DNA from: Strongylocentrotus purpuratus
Taxonomy: Eukaryota; Echinodermata; Echinoidea; Camarodonta; Strongylocentrotidae
NCBI RefSeq assembly: GCF_000002235.5
Contig: NW_022145609.1
Location: 4,843,214-4,907,213 of the forward strand
DNA: 64,000 bases
Reading direction: 5' to 3'
The notes below the pieces were generated by a model. It was not told the DNA's origin, ran no database searches, and saw only the letters and a program-made list of their open reading frames with translations. A program made the position numbers and the translations under genes. Positions 1 through 22,300 of this stretch are shown piece by piece. Numbering within the stretch: the first letter of the stretch is position 1; the number at the start of each line of letters is the position of its first letter.

Positions 1-361
1 AATCATGACTGATGGATAAACGATGTAAATAATAGTTTTAATAGCTTATTATATGCTAATTGATGTTTATGCATTTTAGACTTCTTAATTCACAATTATA
101 TGTGTATATTCTGACTGTTCACACTTTGGTTAAGTAAATTAGTCTTTGAATATAATGATTCATGTATAATTAAATAATTTTGTCGCCTTTTGAAATCGCG
201 TGCAGTTCATATGTAACACTTCACAGAGATGTTTATGTTGGACGAATCTCCGTGATATACTTTCCATTGTACATTGTTACGTCATAACTACATCCTATTT
301 GGAGAGGAAATATACAACTGGCATAAATCTTTGTTAAGTGTCTCGTTATACAATTGTCATA

Positions 362-519
362 CACCTGTTACGAATAATTGTATTTCAATAGTCATAATGC
401 GAATTGCATACATTAGTTGTTGCTAGGTAGGACAAACAAAATGGCTTGCCCTACCTAACAACATGGACTATATGCAATTTGCATACCGACTATTGAAATA
501 GAATTATTTGTACCGGGTG
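362..519. mobile_element. Fold-back (palindromic) short inverted-repeat element
   Basis: Two arms of about 70 bp pair with roughly 80% identity around a short AACAAAATGG-type centre. Outer tips read CACCTGTTACGAATAATT and, on the other strand, CACCCGGTACAAATAATT. No coding capacity. The family is not identified. Confidence 0.7.
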
Positions 520-1259
520 AATGAAATTATTCGTATCAAAGCACCTCATAAAGACGTTTGTATCAAATTTGGTTACAGTACGAAAATGGCCTATTGAAAT
601 TGAATACAGCGGCCAAGTGCGATCGATGTTTTCAATTTTCACTGGATGAAAGGCGAGAGAGTTTCGTTTGTTTTCAATTAGTGTTCGATCAGCCGTAACT
701 TGTGCTGTCAATGGCTCAACAAAATCTTACATTAAACCAGCAATAGCTTTGGATAATGTATTTATGTAAATGTTTTTGCAATTGACAAACGAATATTCGA
801 ATTTCTCAAAAATACGCCTTGATGGAATGATTTGGGTTCGTCATGGCAAAGTGAAAAAACAAAACATTATCGAGATCAAAGAACGTAAACGTGTGTGACT
901 GATCAGTTTTAGGTTGTAGGAGAAAATTGTAGAGGTATTAATGAATTAGAATGTCGCATTTGGTTTTTAAATTTCAAATAAAATGTTTACATTTTGCCTA
1001 CCTGGTCCATTGAAAGTATGCGTTGAGTCACAATTTATTGATTCTACGTTTCGTCGATTCCAGCGGAACGGACGTGACATTCAGACATTGGGTGTGAGCG
1101 TGTGTGTAGGTGTGAGGCAGGGAGAAAGTACAGATTTACGCATGCATGCACATCCTAATTCATAGATATTTACGATCAGGTAGAGCGTAGCGAGCGGAGC
1201 GTAAATTGGCACGGGGTCCATTTTTGTAGCAGGCCAGGGGCGTGGAGCGTCATTCAAAG
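520..1259. other. Intergenic DNA without recognised features
   Basis: AT-rich sequence with only short, unconvincing open frames. A short GC-richer stretch AGCGTAGCGAGCGGAGCG lies at 1184-1201. I see no gene, RNA or repeat with a second copy here. Confidence 0.5.
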
Positions 1260-2292
1260 TCGGGGGCCGGGGGACCAACAAAAAGGGGCACTTTATGGGA
1301 AAAAGGGGCACCTACAAAGGAAAACCTCAAACCGAAAATATACATTGGTATATACCCCTACATTGTGATTACATTATAAGGGATGATTTTGATGTTAGTT
1401 TCTCTCTTTAAATGGTCCATACATTTACTTTGCAGTTCGGTGTGATGGTCTGATTAAGATTTTGTGAGGTCGCAGTGCAAAAAAAAAACAACTACATCTT
1501 ATAAAGACGAAAAACAATCCTGATTGTGTTTTAAGCACAACCTTACCATGAAAGACTGAAAAGATCTTTAATAGGAATCGCAATTATATCAACTTTAAAT
1601 GCGAACGAGCGCAGCAAGCCAGCTTTGGGTAAAATTAAAGAAAAAGTTGCTCTAAATCGCTTGAAATGATGGGAGCACATTTTGTGGGGAAATGAAAAGG
1701 GGGCACATTTTCAAAGGGAAAAGGACACTTATTAGAAAAGAAGGAAAAAAAAGGGGAAATACCGGAGGTGAAAAGGGGGCACTCCTCGCACTTAATAAAG
1801 GGCACTCACCAGAGACGAAACAAGACAATTATGAAAACAGAAAAGGGGCACTTATTACAGAGGAAAATGGCACTAATTAGAAAGGATAAGGGTCACCTCT
1901 CAAATTTGAAAAGAATGACTTATAAGAATAAAAAGAGAGCATACAAAGAAAAAGAATCACATGTCAAAATATAAAGAAAACCTCTTAGATTGAAAAGAGG
2001 CGACTATAAGGTGAAGGAGCACTTATCAGAGATGGTAAGGGGTACTTATTGTACATGTACCTGAAAAGGGACAATCACCTGAGATGAATAGGGGCGCGTG
2101 TGATAATTGAAAGGGGCACTTATTACAAAGGAAAATGGGCATCTATGAGATTTTAATAGAGGCATTTATCAGGTGTCAGAAGTGGCATTATGAGAAAGGA
2201 AAGTGGCTCTTATCAAAGAAAGAAAAGGGGCATTTATCAGAAAAGGGGCACTTTTCCTATGTAAAAAGGGGCACTTTAGGGGTACCTTGAAA
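1260..2292. repeat. Degenerate array of AAAAGGGGCACTT-type repeats
   Basis: The motif AAAGGGGCAC or a close variant recurs many times, densest from about 1690 to 2290, with uneven spacing of roughly 20-40 bp. The spacers share TTATCAGA or TTATTAGAAAAG, so this looks like a decayed minisatellite. Two open frames across 1692-1974 are by-products. Confidence 0.7.
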
Positions 2293-2397
2293 AGTGTGGG
2301 GAAACTATGCCCATCCCCTGCCTCCCCCAGTTCAGCCGCGTCTGGAATGTAGGCATTTAATCACGGTCAGATGAGCATATTTTAATACCTTATCAGA

Positions 2398-2575
2398 ACC
2401 CCCTCCCCGAGTAGGAAGCATTTGCCATTTTAGAACCACATTAGGCGCATTTTCAGGCACTTCCTGGAGTAATATGACGTAAAATTACTTTCTTCTACCC
2501 CCTCCAAGAGTAGGGATGTTTTGCAATTTCATAACCACATTTGGCGCAATAATGTCCACCGCACTTCCTGGAAAG
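2398..2575. repeat. Pair of about 75-bp direct repeats
   Basis: Units at about 2398-2470 and 2498-2575 share CCCCCTCC, GAGTAGG, AACCACATT, GGCGCA and GCACTTCCTGGA in the same order. They diverge by roughly a fifth. Function unknown. Confidence 0.6.
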
Positions 2576-2830
2576 AAAACGAGGCCTTCTGATTGGTTAT
2601 AAGTTAAAGAAAAGTGATCTGTCAAGTGGCCCCGCAAGTGGCGAGACGTTGTATATGCTTCATTGCTACACAATGCATTAAAGACGGTGGTATGGTGGGG
2701 GTAGGGGGGGGGGGAGGTGTAGAGGCCACCGATTACCGACAAAACTAGCCACCAATTACCGACAAATATATTAATGCCAATGTCCCAATGTCTACAGATT
2801 TAACCCTATACCCTATATAAGTTATTATTC

Positions 2831-2833
<3 letters not shown>

Positions 2834-2868
<35 letters not shown>

Positions 2869-2882
2869 CGCGAAACGCGCGG
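2834..2882. repeat. 34-base poly-C tract running into a GC hairpin
   Basis: C runs without a break from 2834 to 2867 and passes directly into CCGCGCGAAACGCGCGG (2866-2882), a 7-bp perfect stem with an AAA loop. Read length across such a tract is often unreliable. Confidence 0.85.
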
Positions 2883-3036
2883 AAGCATTGACACTTCGTT
2901 ACACTATTAGAGACAGAAGACGATTCGATGTACCGTTCCCGACTCTTTATGCTTGTTTCGCCCCTCCCGTGCGAAGCGCAGAAGCTATGACACTTCATTT
3001 AATTATTAGAGAAAGAAAACGATTCGTTGTACCGAC
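2868..3036. repeat. Two about 65-bp diverged direct repeats
   Basis: The copy from about 2869 to 2933 and the copy from about 2971 to 3034 share GCGAA, GAAGC, TGACACTTC, ATTAGAGA and ACGATTCG followed by TGTACC. They are about 100 bp apart. Confidence 0.65.
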
Positions 3037-3239
3037 TCTTAATCATTTTCTGAATTTTCAAAAATATTTCTTTGTCCGATAAAAAGTCACAGTTCGTAGG
3101 GGAAAACAAAATTTGCTGGCCGACCGTAATAATACATCTCACCGACTTCAAACTTCTCCATTGACATAGAGGATCGAGCAAGAATACCGACACAGCAACA
3201 TAATTATCTATACGTATATTTCTTGCCTCTTCGGCGTGG

Positions 3240-4062
3240 TGACTCCACCCAACATCCCCTCTCTCTCTTACTCCCACCCCTCTTCTCTCAGGCTCTTACC
3301 CCCTCTTATCTCTCTCCTCTCTTCCATCCCCTTTTCTTTTGTTTCCCTTTTCTCTTCTTTTTTCTTTTTCTTTCTTTTCATTTCTTTCCTCTCATTCCTC
3401 TTTCTCTTTTTTCTTTCTTTCTTCTTTTCTCTTACCTTTCTTTCCTTTCTTTTCCTTTTATTTCCCTTTCCCTCTCATTTTCCCCTTAACCTTTTCTCAT
3501 TTTTCCCGCAATTTCACTGACAATATCCTGACAGATGGGGTGGGCGTGAGGGTGTCGCACCCTCCACACCCCACCTCTAGCGACGCCCCTGGTTTTTATC
3601 CCAATATTCTGTAAAAGGAAATGCAACTCCTCATGCTCTCGCACCCTTCTGCTATCGTTGTTTATAATTCTCTTTTTCCTTTCTCCTTTAACTCTCTTAA
3701 ATTCTCTCTTTCCCCCCTTTTTCCATCTCTTTTTTTTGGTTCTTCTTGTGCTTTTTTTTTGGGGGGGGGGGGAGCTACACGCCTGGCAAGAGGCTCCCCA
3801 TATTATGCACACTGCAAAATTGCGCATCCCCGCCCCTTTCCCGGTAAAAAACACCTTTTTATAATATCACCCCCTTTTTTTCTTTTCCCTTCTCATTATT
3901 CTCATTTTCCCCCTTTTCTCTCCTCCGTCTTTCTCCCTTTCTTTTCCCCTTCCCTTTTCTCCTCTCCCCTTTTTTTATTCCCTCTTTTCTTCTTCTTTTT
4001 CTCTTCCCTTTTCTTTCTTTTCCCCCTCCTTAGTCTCCTTTTCTCCCTTTTTGCCCCCTGAA
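3240..4062. repeat. Pyrimidine-rich low-complexity blocks
   Basis: 3255-3500 and 3665-4060 are almost all C and T on the plus strand. The intervening 3520-3660 has GGGTGTCGCACCCTCC and other repeat-like text. Apparent Phe/Ser/Leu-rich open frames are an effect of composition. Confidence 0.8.
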
Positions 4063-5588
4063 TCCACCACGGGAACAAATAAGGCTTTTACGGAAATGAT
4101 TTTATGAATCCACAAACTGCCAAAGCTTGTTGGCGCTTTTTTGCTGAATTAAGCTTGAGGCCCCTGAGCCCCGCCATAGCACAAGCCCTGAAGGGAGTGC
4201 TGCTGTCAAGGCCCAATGTAATTCACCACAACTGTAAAACCAATTTTTTTTTTCATTATCTAATGTATTGTTAAAAATTGCACAATACTAGAATAAAAGT
4301 ATCATTAAAACATCAAATGCTTTTCCGTGTGCTTTATGTTTTATTTACATCAACATTCGTATTGCCTTTCCAACAACATTACACTTCGACTTATTTCAAT
4401 AAACAATGTACACATTAGTAACAAAACATGTACAGCACACAAAAATATTCAGAAATTCTATACTATTCATATTTACATGGAAGGTTTGAAAAAATTACAA
4501 TATACAAGTTCAGGTTCCACCACTATGTACACTTTTCATACAAAAAAGCCACAATCCTACAACTCTATTTGCATTTTCAGAAATTTACATGAAAAGTAAA
4601 TAAATTACAATAATATTAAATTCCCCTATTAATTTTATTTTGGAGAAGAAATGAATCTCATTAAAATAATATATATTGGATCCTCTGTGAGATGGTTAAT
4701 ATTATTTATTTGTCAATGTGATTTGTTTGTAAAAAAACAAATTCTGAATACCGATAACCAGAGTCCCGTTGCATAAAACTTACCACTGATGGTATCTTTG
4801 CCATCAATATTAGCAATACAAGCAATACACCGGGGGAAAATAAGAGAGAGGAACAAAATACAGTGAATAGATAATCATGGCCACTTTGACTGCTATGTAT
4901 GCTTGCCAGGAGATGTAGAAAACAAACCCAAAAGTAAACGGTATATTTATATGGAATACACCAAACGGCAGTCTTTTTTACTCAAACTTATTGGTTTAGT
5001 CTAACCACTTTCGTAATCACCCCACATTGTTTAATAATATCTTCACAATTCACAACCACTCATGTATTTTTTTTCTATAAATCCCTGATTCCTTCAACAA
5101 GAATCTTGATGTTTTCTCTGAATATCAAACTGCATCATCCACTTCAACAGTAGTAATAGTGCAAAAGCCATAAAAATACATATAGCTGTCATAAATTCTT
5201 GCTGTTGTTCAAAAAATTGCTACGGTTATTAGAACAGTCCATTCCATTTCATTTCTTGTAAATTGTAGGCATAGCAAGCATGAAATGTGGATTTTTGCTT
5301 AAAGCGTAAGATATACTGATTTTTCTGTTTGGTGCAAAACCCTTCATACAAATAAGATTGAAGTTATTGTGTTGATGCAGGATAAACATGTCACAAACCA
5401 TAAATGTAAGACATGAACAGTGACTATACAGTCTACAATCAGTGCATGTGTGCTTGTCATATGACTACCTGAATATTACACAAGCTTATATTCTTTGCAT
5501 CAATATCATAACATACTGGTCTGGCAAGCTATTTGTACATGTTCAACGTTCAAGAAAGGTCTACCACACTTTTGAAAAGTAGGGCAAC

Positions 5589-6098
5589 TTAAAGGTAATA
5601 CAAAGTTTTGGGAAATTTTGAAAATTGGGTGGATAGTGAATTTTTACAATTTTCATATGTTTGGAAGCCTCTTTGGATGTATTATAAGCACTACAAAAAT
5701 TAGCCCCTAAAACACTTCTGTTTTCGAGAAAAATTGAATATAAAAATTTACCGGTGCTCCCGGTAAATTTTGATAAATTTCAAATAGCGCCTATGGCCGT
5801 ACAATGGTAGCTGCGACCATGAAAATCTCAGACTATGTAGTTGTGATATATAATTTCCAAACGGGAATAGCTAATCGGTCGATTTTAGTCAAGAAACATT
5901 GTTTCAAAGCTAAATTATTATATTGACCTTGAGAGGGAGCTATACAACATAAAGAGTTTATTATTTATAATTTCATAACTTCAGACTCGATTTCAACCGC
6001 GACAACGATCAATGAATATTGTAGGAACGCATATGCTTCTAATATGTTCATTTGAACCGAATTCATGACCCCATACCAAAACTTTGTAATACCTTTAA
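5589..6098. mobile_element. Non-autonomous DNA transposon with 23-bp inverted ends and TTAA tips
   Basis: The left end TTAAAGGTAATACAAAGTTT is repeated inverted at the right end, with one mismatch over 23 bp. TTAA at both tips fits a piggyBac- or Kolobok-type target site. A partial relative lies inverted at 53730-54218. No coding capacity. Confidence 0.85.
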
Positions 6099-6838
6099 CT
6101 CATGCCTAAATCACTTGCTTTCAACCTTAAGATGGCTCCAGACATACTTAAGGTTACTTAAGGTTGACTTCTGGAAGCAGCTTAAGATGCCTCGCCTCTA
6201 TGTACAGGTCCTGGTTAATTGATAGCACTCGGGCAGTATACCGGTAGGCGTTATCTGAGAGAGCTGCTCTGTAATTGTACTTAAACTCAGTAATTTGCCA
6301 AAGACTTGCCAGCCTATTTTTAGATTCAAAAGCAGCATAACAGCTACAAATATCAATACTCCTAAGAAAGCCTAGTTCTCCATTAATATTGGCAGTGTAT
6401 TGAATGGTAGGACAAAGCTATCAAGAAACACTGGACATAATCTCTATGACTCTACTTTCATATGCATAAAATGTACAGCCTTGAAATGAGTTTATAAATA
6501 CAAAAATAGCCTAGAAGCATGAATTTCCTACTTACTAGTAATGAATCGTTTCAAAGTGTATTCCAAAAAAAAATACTCCACAAATATTACAGAGGTGTTG
6601 TCTCTAACTATCACATGTTCTACATGTACATCAAAATTGCAAGTAAAAAACAATACTATTTGGTGTCTTACTGTTTTACTCAAGTACAAAGCTTACTAGA
6701 CTTAAGGAAACTATACAGCTGCTCATCAAAAGTAGAGGCATCGCCTTGCTTGCTGGCATATGTTTCACTTTACAGGAATATTTATATTCTGTTATAATGG
6801 TTTAAGAATGCAGAAAATGTATTCTGGTCAAATGACGC

Positions 6839-6992
6839 CCAGGGGCCAGTTTCACAAAACTTGATATCAGTGACAAATGATAGGCTTTGTTATAAGCTAC
6901 TGAAATCCTTGCTTCCGATTGGTTATCAGCAGATTTGTCACTAATTTGTTGTCATTTGTCATTGAAAAAAGGATTTGTGAAATGGTCCCTGG
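6839..6992. mobile_element. MITE, CCAGGG-ended family, copy 1
   Basis: 154 bp. The inverted ends read CCAGGGGCCAGTTTCACAAA and, on the other strand, CCAGGGACCATTTCACAAAT. The interior is shared with the copy at 23968-24119, including CTACTGAAATCCTTGCTTC. Confidence 0.85.
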
Positions 6993-7249
6993 TCTGTGCA
7001 TCATACTTAATACTGCCCATGATCAGAAAAGCTGTGGCATGTAAGTATTTGCAGTACACAGTTCTGTAGATTATCTGCTTATGCTTAATAGTACTGTTTA
7101 TCTGTGTAGCATGCAACAGTCACTGACATAATGTTCATCCGACTAATAGGAAATTTCATTGGGAAAAATACATCACACAAATTACTTGTTCTCACAAAGG
7201 TAAACGATAAGGTCCATCAATATATTATACCAATATCCTGATACATTCT

Positions 7250-7422
7250 GTAAGCCAATGTTTTTGTGAGGGTTTTATTACATGTTTCACTAATTTCCTG
7301 AATTGATGTACGATCAAGTATATTATATCCCATATACATGTACTATATATTGTGTCAGCCAATATTTTTGTGAGGGTTTAAATTACCTTTACATTAAATT
7401 CCTGAATCGATGTACAGTCAAG
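7250..7422. repeat. Local direct duplication, about 69-bp units
   Basis: 7250-7318 and 7354-7422 both run from GT(A/C)AGCCAAT through TTTTTGTGAGGGTTT and TTCCTGAAT to GATGTAC and TCAAG. The units are about 85% identical. Confidence 0.7.
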
Positions 7423-8579
7423 AATTTAAAACATACAACAATAAGTTGTCAAAGCATATTTGAACATGTAGTATAAGTTTCCAGTGTTAATTATAACAGA
7501 AACAACTCGCAGAAATGTCTGTGTCTTTGTCATACACAAAATATTCGTACATGAAAAGATTGGCTTATACAGTACAAATAAGGGTGTCAAACTGGTATGA
7601 TTACATAAGCGCACCCTATCGTCTGATGATATATTTGGTATGCTATGTCAGAAGGTTGATTTACACGGTCCATGAATAATTGAATGTATCACACTTACAA
7701 TAACCCTTAGTCAGTAGTGTGAATTTTTCAAGTATTGATGGGAATTCTATAATGATTTAGCTAACTACACAAACTGAAATCAGGCAAAAGAGGTAAATAA
7801 GGGGGTAAATGAGAGGAAAATAGGGGGGGGGGGGGTAAAACAAAGGAACAGATGACTTTGGAGGGAGGGGGGGGGGGGCTACTGCAGCATTACAAGTGCA
7901 TTTATACATCATATAGTGCTTTCTGAATAATGCTTCCGCTTTCATGGCATATTTAGACAAAACAAATATATTCTGAATGGAAACGATGCATTGTGACTGA
8001 ATATTTATACACACTGTACAGATAGAAAGGGGAGTTGACAGGAGCAATCAAAACATGCATACTTCTTGGTCAACATTGTGATAATAAGCTCAATGGAATC
8101 ATACGATACTAAATTAATCTACGTTCTCTCAAAAAGGATGTGATCAATGTGGAAGTAAATGGTAAACTACCAATATGAGAGATGCACATTACATTCGGAA
8201 AGTGAGAGTAGTAGTCTACATTCCAATATGGAAATTTTATGTGACCAAGAAAAAATGATATAATCAAAATTTATCTCCATACATCCAAATTTCTGATGTT
8301 TTACTGTTTTGAGGTTTATTTCACTGCAGACAAAATTGCATTTAACACATTTAGCATTTCATTTTGACTGACACAAGAAAGCTCCTCCTCGTAGGCAATC
8401 ATGGGCAACGTATGTTTCAGCTATGTCAGGCAAGACCTCTGACAAGCACCACAGGGTAACAAAGAATAAACACATGACCAAGAAATATGCGTATGACATT
8501 TGAATACAAATGTGAACTCCCCTCCTCATTGATTGAATAGGACTGCATTCACATTAAACATTAGTGAATGCAACGTTTG

Positions 8580-18818
<10,239 letters not shown>

Positions 18819-19067
18819 CGTGAAGTGAGTTGAGATTGGAGACTCAATGAAATTCAATCATTCCAACTAAATTGAGTGATGAATAGGGAATCAATCCAAA
18901 TGTAGATAACGGTTTTGAATAATTTTAAAGATTCATTATTCAAATTATATATATTTATCAAATTTTATAATTATATAATGATTTTTATGATAAAATTGAA
19001 GTTCGACTTACAAAAATTATAATCTATAACAAGAAACGATTGTATAGAGCCTGGTAAAAAAATAAAG
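18819..19067. promoter_or_regulatory. Divergent promoter between HDAC3 and the GNAT/PARP-like gene
   Basis: Only 249 bp separate the two start codons, so both 5' UTRs and core promoters must lie here unless far upstream noncoding exons exist. The stretch is AT-rich, with a run of T/A around 18940-18985, and has no CpG-island character. I cannot assign a TATA box or initiator to either side. The head-to-head order is seen directly; shared regulation is inference. Confidence 0.65.
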
Positions 19068-19310
19068 ATGGCCGCGCCCTTGGGATTAATTTCTGTGCGG
19101 CTCAGCGCTGCAAATTTCACCCGTAAACGTCGTCTAAAAGGATCAGGGTTATCAAAATTAGCTAAAGATGCAGCAAGCGATACATATTCAACGGAAAAAG
19201 TTACCACACATAACAAACCAAGTCAAGAAATAGCGTGTTTGCCTGTTATTGTTGAATTCCGCCGTCTCCTTGAGAGCGTCAAGAGCAACGGCATTGACGT
19301 TGTGCCCGGT
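19068..19310 (+). CDS. GNAT/PARP-like gene exon 1
   Basis: 81 codons, phase 0 end, donor GGT|GTAAGT. The first 40 residues are basic with KRRLK at 20-24, which could be a nuclear signal or part of a mitochondrial-type leader; I cannot tell which. The second half reads LPVIVEFRRLLESVKSNGID. Confidence 0.85.
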
Positions 19311-22300
19311 GTAAGTATTTAGTGGGAGCCACCGGTAACCCGGAGTACTTGCCGCCTGAACGTCGGGGTACCATGAAAGTAAAGATTGACCCTGCCTGAC
19401 CGGCTCCCGCAACTCGACTATTTCTAACTAATAACATGAAGTGGGTCGGATCTCCAAGTGGGTCGATGTAAATATTGACATCATTCACTGGTCTTAAGTA
19501 TGAGATAGACTAGAGGCCTAGGGTCTAGAATCTATGCCTAGACTCTATCTCAATTTATAGCTCGATCTGAAAGCCTCTTTTTATTATGATTGATAATGAA
19601 TATTTTTTTTAATTCTCAGATTTTTGAAGGATAAAAATTAGAAATAGGTCTAGACTCTAGATCTAGGTCTAGATGTCTGGAGTCTGGATATACATAAATA
19701 TGTCTAAGATTCTATGCCATGGCATGACCATGATGTTCTAAGTAACAGTACCCATATACACTTCAAAGTGCTATAGCCTAGGGTAGCGCGCCCAGTATTC
19801 GTTCCATTCCCAGTATTCGGTCAGACAGCCGTTTCAACAGCTGTAACAATTAAAAAAATAATTTATGAGCCACAAAACTTGCACAAATCAGGCAGCTGAA
19901 CACCTTTTCTTAACTCTCAAAATTGAATCAGATTTAGGGCCCTGGAAAGATCTCCAACTTAGCTCGAAATTGGTCAGTGTCGCACAACTTTCTGCACTTC
20001 CGCGTTCTGTTAGCACATGCGCTAACATGCATAGCCATATGTAGAAGTCTATTGCGAAACAACTACGTGTGCTGTCACAATGAATTTAGTATGTGTGTGA
20101 AGAGAATCACTTCCGTGTTCACTCCATCGCAGCGAATTTGCAAATGACGCACTTGCCGATGTGCAAGAGGTATTTATACGATACCCTTGCCATGCGGTAT
20201 CGCTCGTCCAGTATTCGGTCAATAGTGCGCAAATACGCTTCACTCCTTGGTAACAGATATACCACGCCCAAATCGCGTGACCAAATTCTGGGCAAAAAAT
20301 GCTCTGTCTTCTTTCGGAAGTATTTTGCTTATCATCATTCTATATTTTAAGTGACTTTAAAATCCTGTTAGAGGAATAATTTTGTTTTCTTTTGATGGGT
20401 AGATTGCAAAATAAAAGAGGTAAGAATTCAAAATATTAGCGATTTCCCCTTAAGTGACCAAATACTGGGCACTCTACCCTAATAAACTCCTTTTTAAACA
20501 AATGAAGAAGAAACTCACAATCAAATTAAATAGTCTAGATCTTCTAGAGAACAATGATAATCATTTAGACTGCACCCAAATCGAAATTATCAGTGAAACT
20601 TTGTTCTTCTTTACTGTCTCTTGCAGGTTTCCAATGTTGAGCTTCTCCATACAGTAGTAGGTCTCTACGACACCTGTCTCCCAGACATCACACCTCTGGT
20701 CCTCTATGCAACAGTGACTGGAAAATTGGCCAAAACATTAATACTTATCAGAAGTACCAAAGGTGAGGGAATCTACTTGTCTACTTTCTCTTCTTTCTTT
20801 CTTTTCCTCTCCTTTCATCCGTGCCCTGTTGTTTGTTATTGTTTCATTTACTTTTTCAAAAAGCATGACAGTTGTGCAAACTGACCTGGAAGATAAATTC
20901 TTGGAGGAGGAAGTATTTCTAAGGTCATACTTACACTTTGTGGAGTTTTTCCTTTTACCTGATCTATATCTTATGGTCATGGATTCTACACTATTTTTCA
21001 AGTAAGGAGTGAGAATAGAGAAATCTGGATGAAGACTAAACAGTTAGCCTGGTCAGCTAGACCGTGCTTCACAAGAATAATCCATTTTTTATGTGATTAG
21101 ATGTGACACTGCATTTTTTTTCTCCTGAAGTAAAATGATGTAAACAATTTAGTGGGTTATTTGGTCCATTTATATCGCATGAGTGGGCTTTTTTTTTGTT
21201 TAAATTTTTTTTTTTAAATGATGAGGTTATTTTCACCTTAGACCTTACTTGACATTCAAAATAATGGCTAGGTACCAAACAGTCTACCAAGAATCAATGT
21301 TAAAAGTAGAAATTTGTACTGTAATGTCATTGGATATTCCTTTGCCTTATTTGTCTTCAACTAGATGTCGCTAAGGAACTACAGCAGAAGATTCTACAGA
21401 GGGAAAGAGAAGTAGAGACCACTACCGCAGCCAAAGAAACAGTACCAGAGAACAATAATTCCAACACGAACAACAATGACTCTACCGTCAGCCCTGGCAC
21501 TCAATCTAAGGAAATAGACTCTGATGATGGAGAGGTGCCAAACAGTTTTGATGGATCCAAAGAAAGTCCTCTTTTGAGATTACTTGGAGGCAATGGTGGG
21601 GGAGAAGCAACTGATGTGAAAGGGAATGATAAAGACGTTGATGATGAGGATGGAAGGCCAAAGGGTGATGATGAAGATACGGTTGCGAAGGATGATACAG
21701 GTGAAGTTGCTAAGGAGGATGCAGAGGATGTGTTGGAGGAGGAAGAGCAGCGGAAAGTGTTTGCCGATGTCTTCAGTGATTCGGATAGTGAAGAAGAAGA
21801 GAGGTGAATTCAAATTGTCATTTTCACGACAGTGTGTATAGGCAGTTCAGATGTATCACAAGCAAATTCCTATCAAGTATAAATTATTTTGAAGTAATGA
21901 TGATGTCTGAAATATATTGACTTTGTAAAAAGAGTCATTTTATATTGGGATGAGCTGATCTACATTAGATTGTTCATCAGGGCGGCATTTCAGAAAATGG
22001 TCATAAGTACATGTACAAGTTCTTTGACATCCAATTGAAATATGTGTGTTGTAATTAATGGGATGAGGGTTTCATGAAACGATGCCCAGTTTACTGTCTT
22101 GCAAGTTGTAACACCCCAAAAGTGGGTGAAGGGTCCTTTATACAATTGAATTGAGAAGTCTTATGTTTGTACTTAAACTTTAATTTATCTTAACAGTGAA
22201 GATGAAGAGGAAGAAATGGACTTCTCCAAAGGCATCAATGAATTCTTGAGATTGGTGAAACAGAGGAAGGAGAGAAGAGAGGAGTTGAGTTTAAACCCGA

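Larger units (their letters stand above)
4063..8579 (-). other. Non-coding DNA downstream of HDAC3; possible long 3' UTR
   Basis: No splice-compatible open frame is seen. On the minus strand an AATAAA hexamer lies at about 4336-4341 and others at 4637 and 4700, so a transcript could run over 4 kb past the HDAC3 stop. Nothing in the sequence proves this. A 510-bp element, a 154-bp element and a local duplication are annotated separately. Confidence 0.3.

Noticed and set aside
3223-4061. Phe/Ser/Leu-rich open frames
   Set aside because: Produced by pyrimidine-rich low-complexity DNA; overlapping frames look alike and none has a domain.
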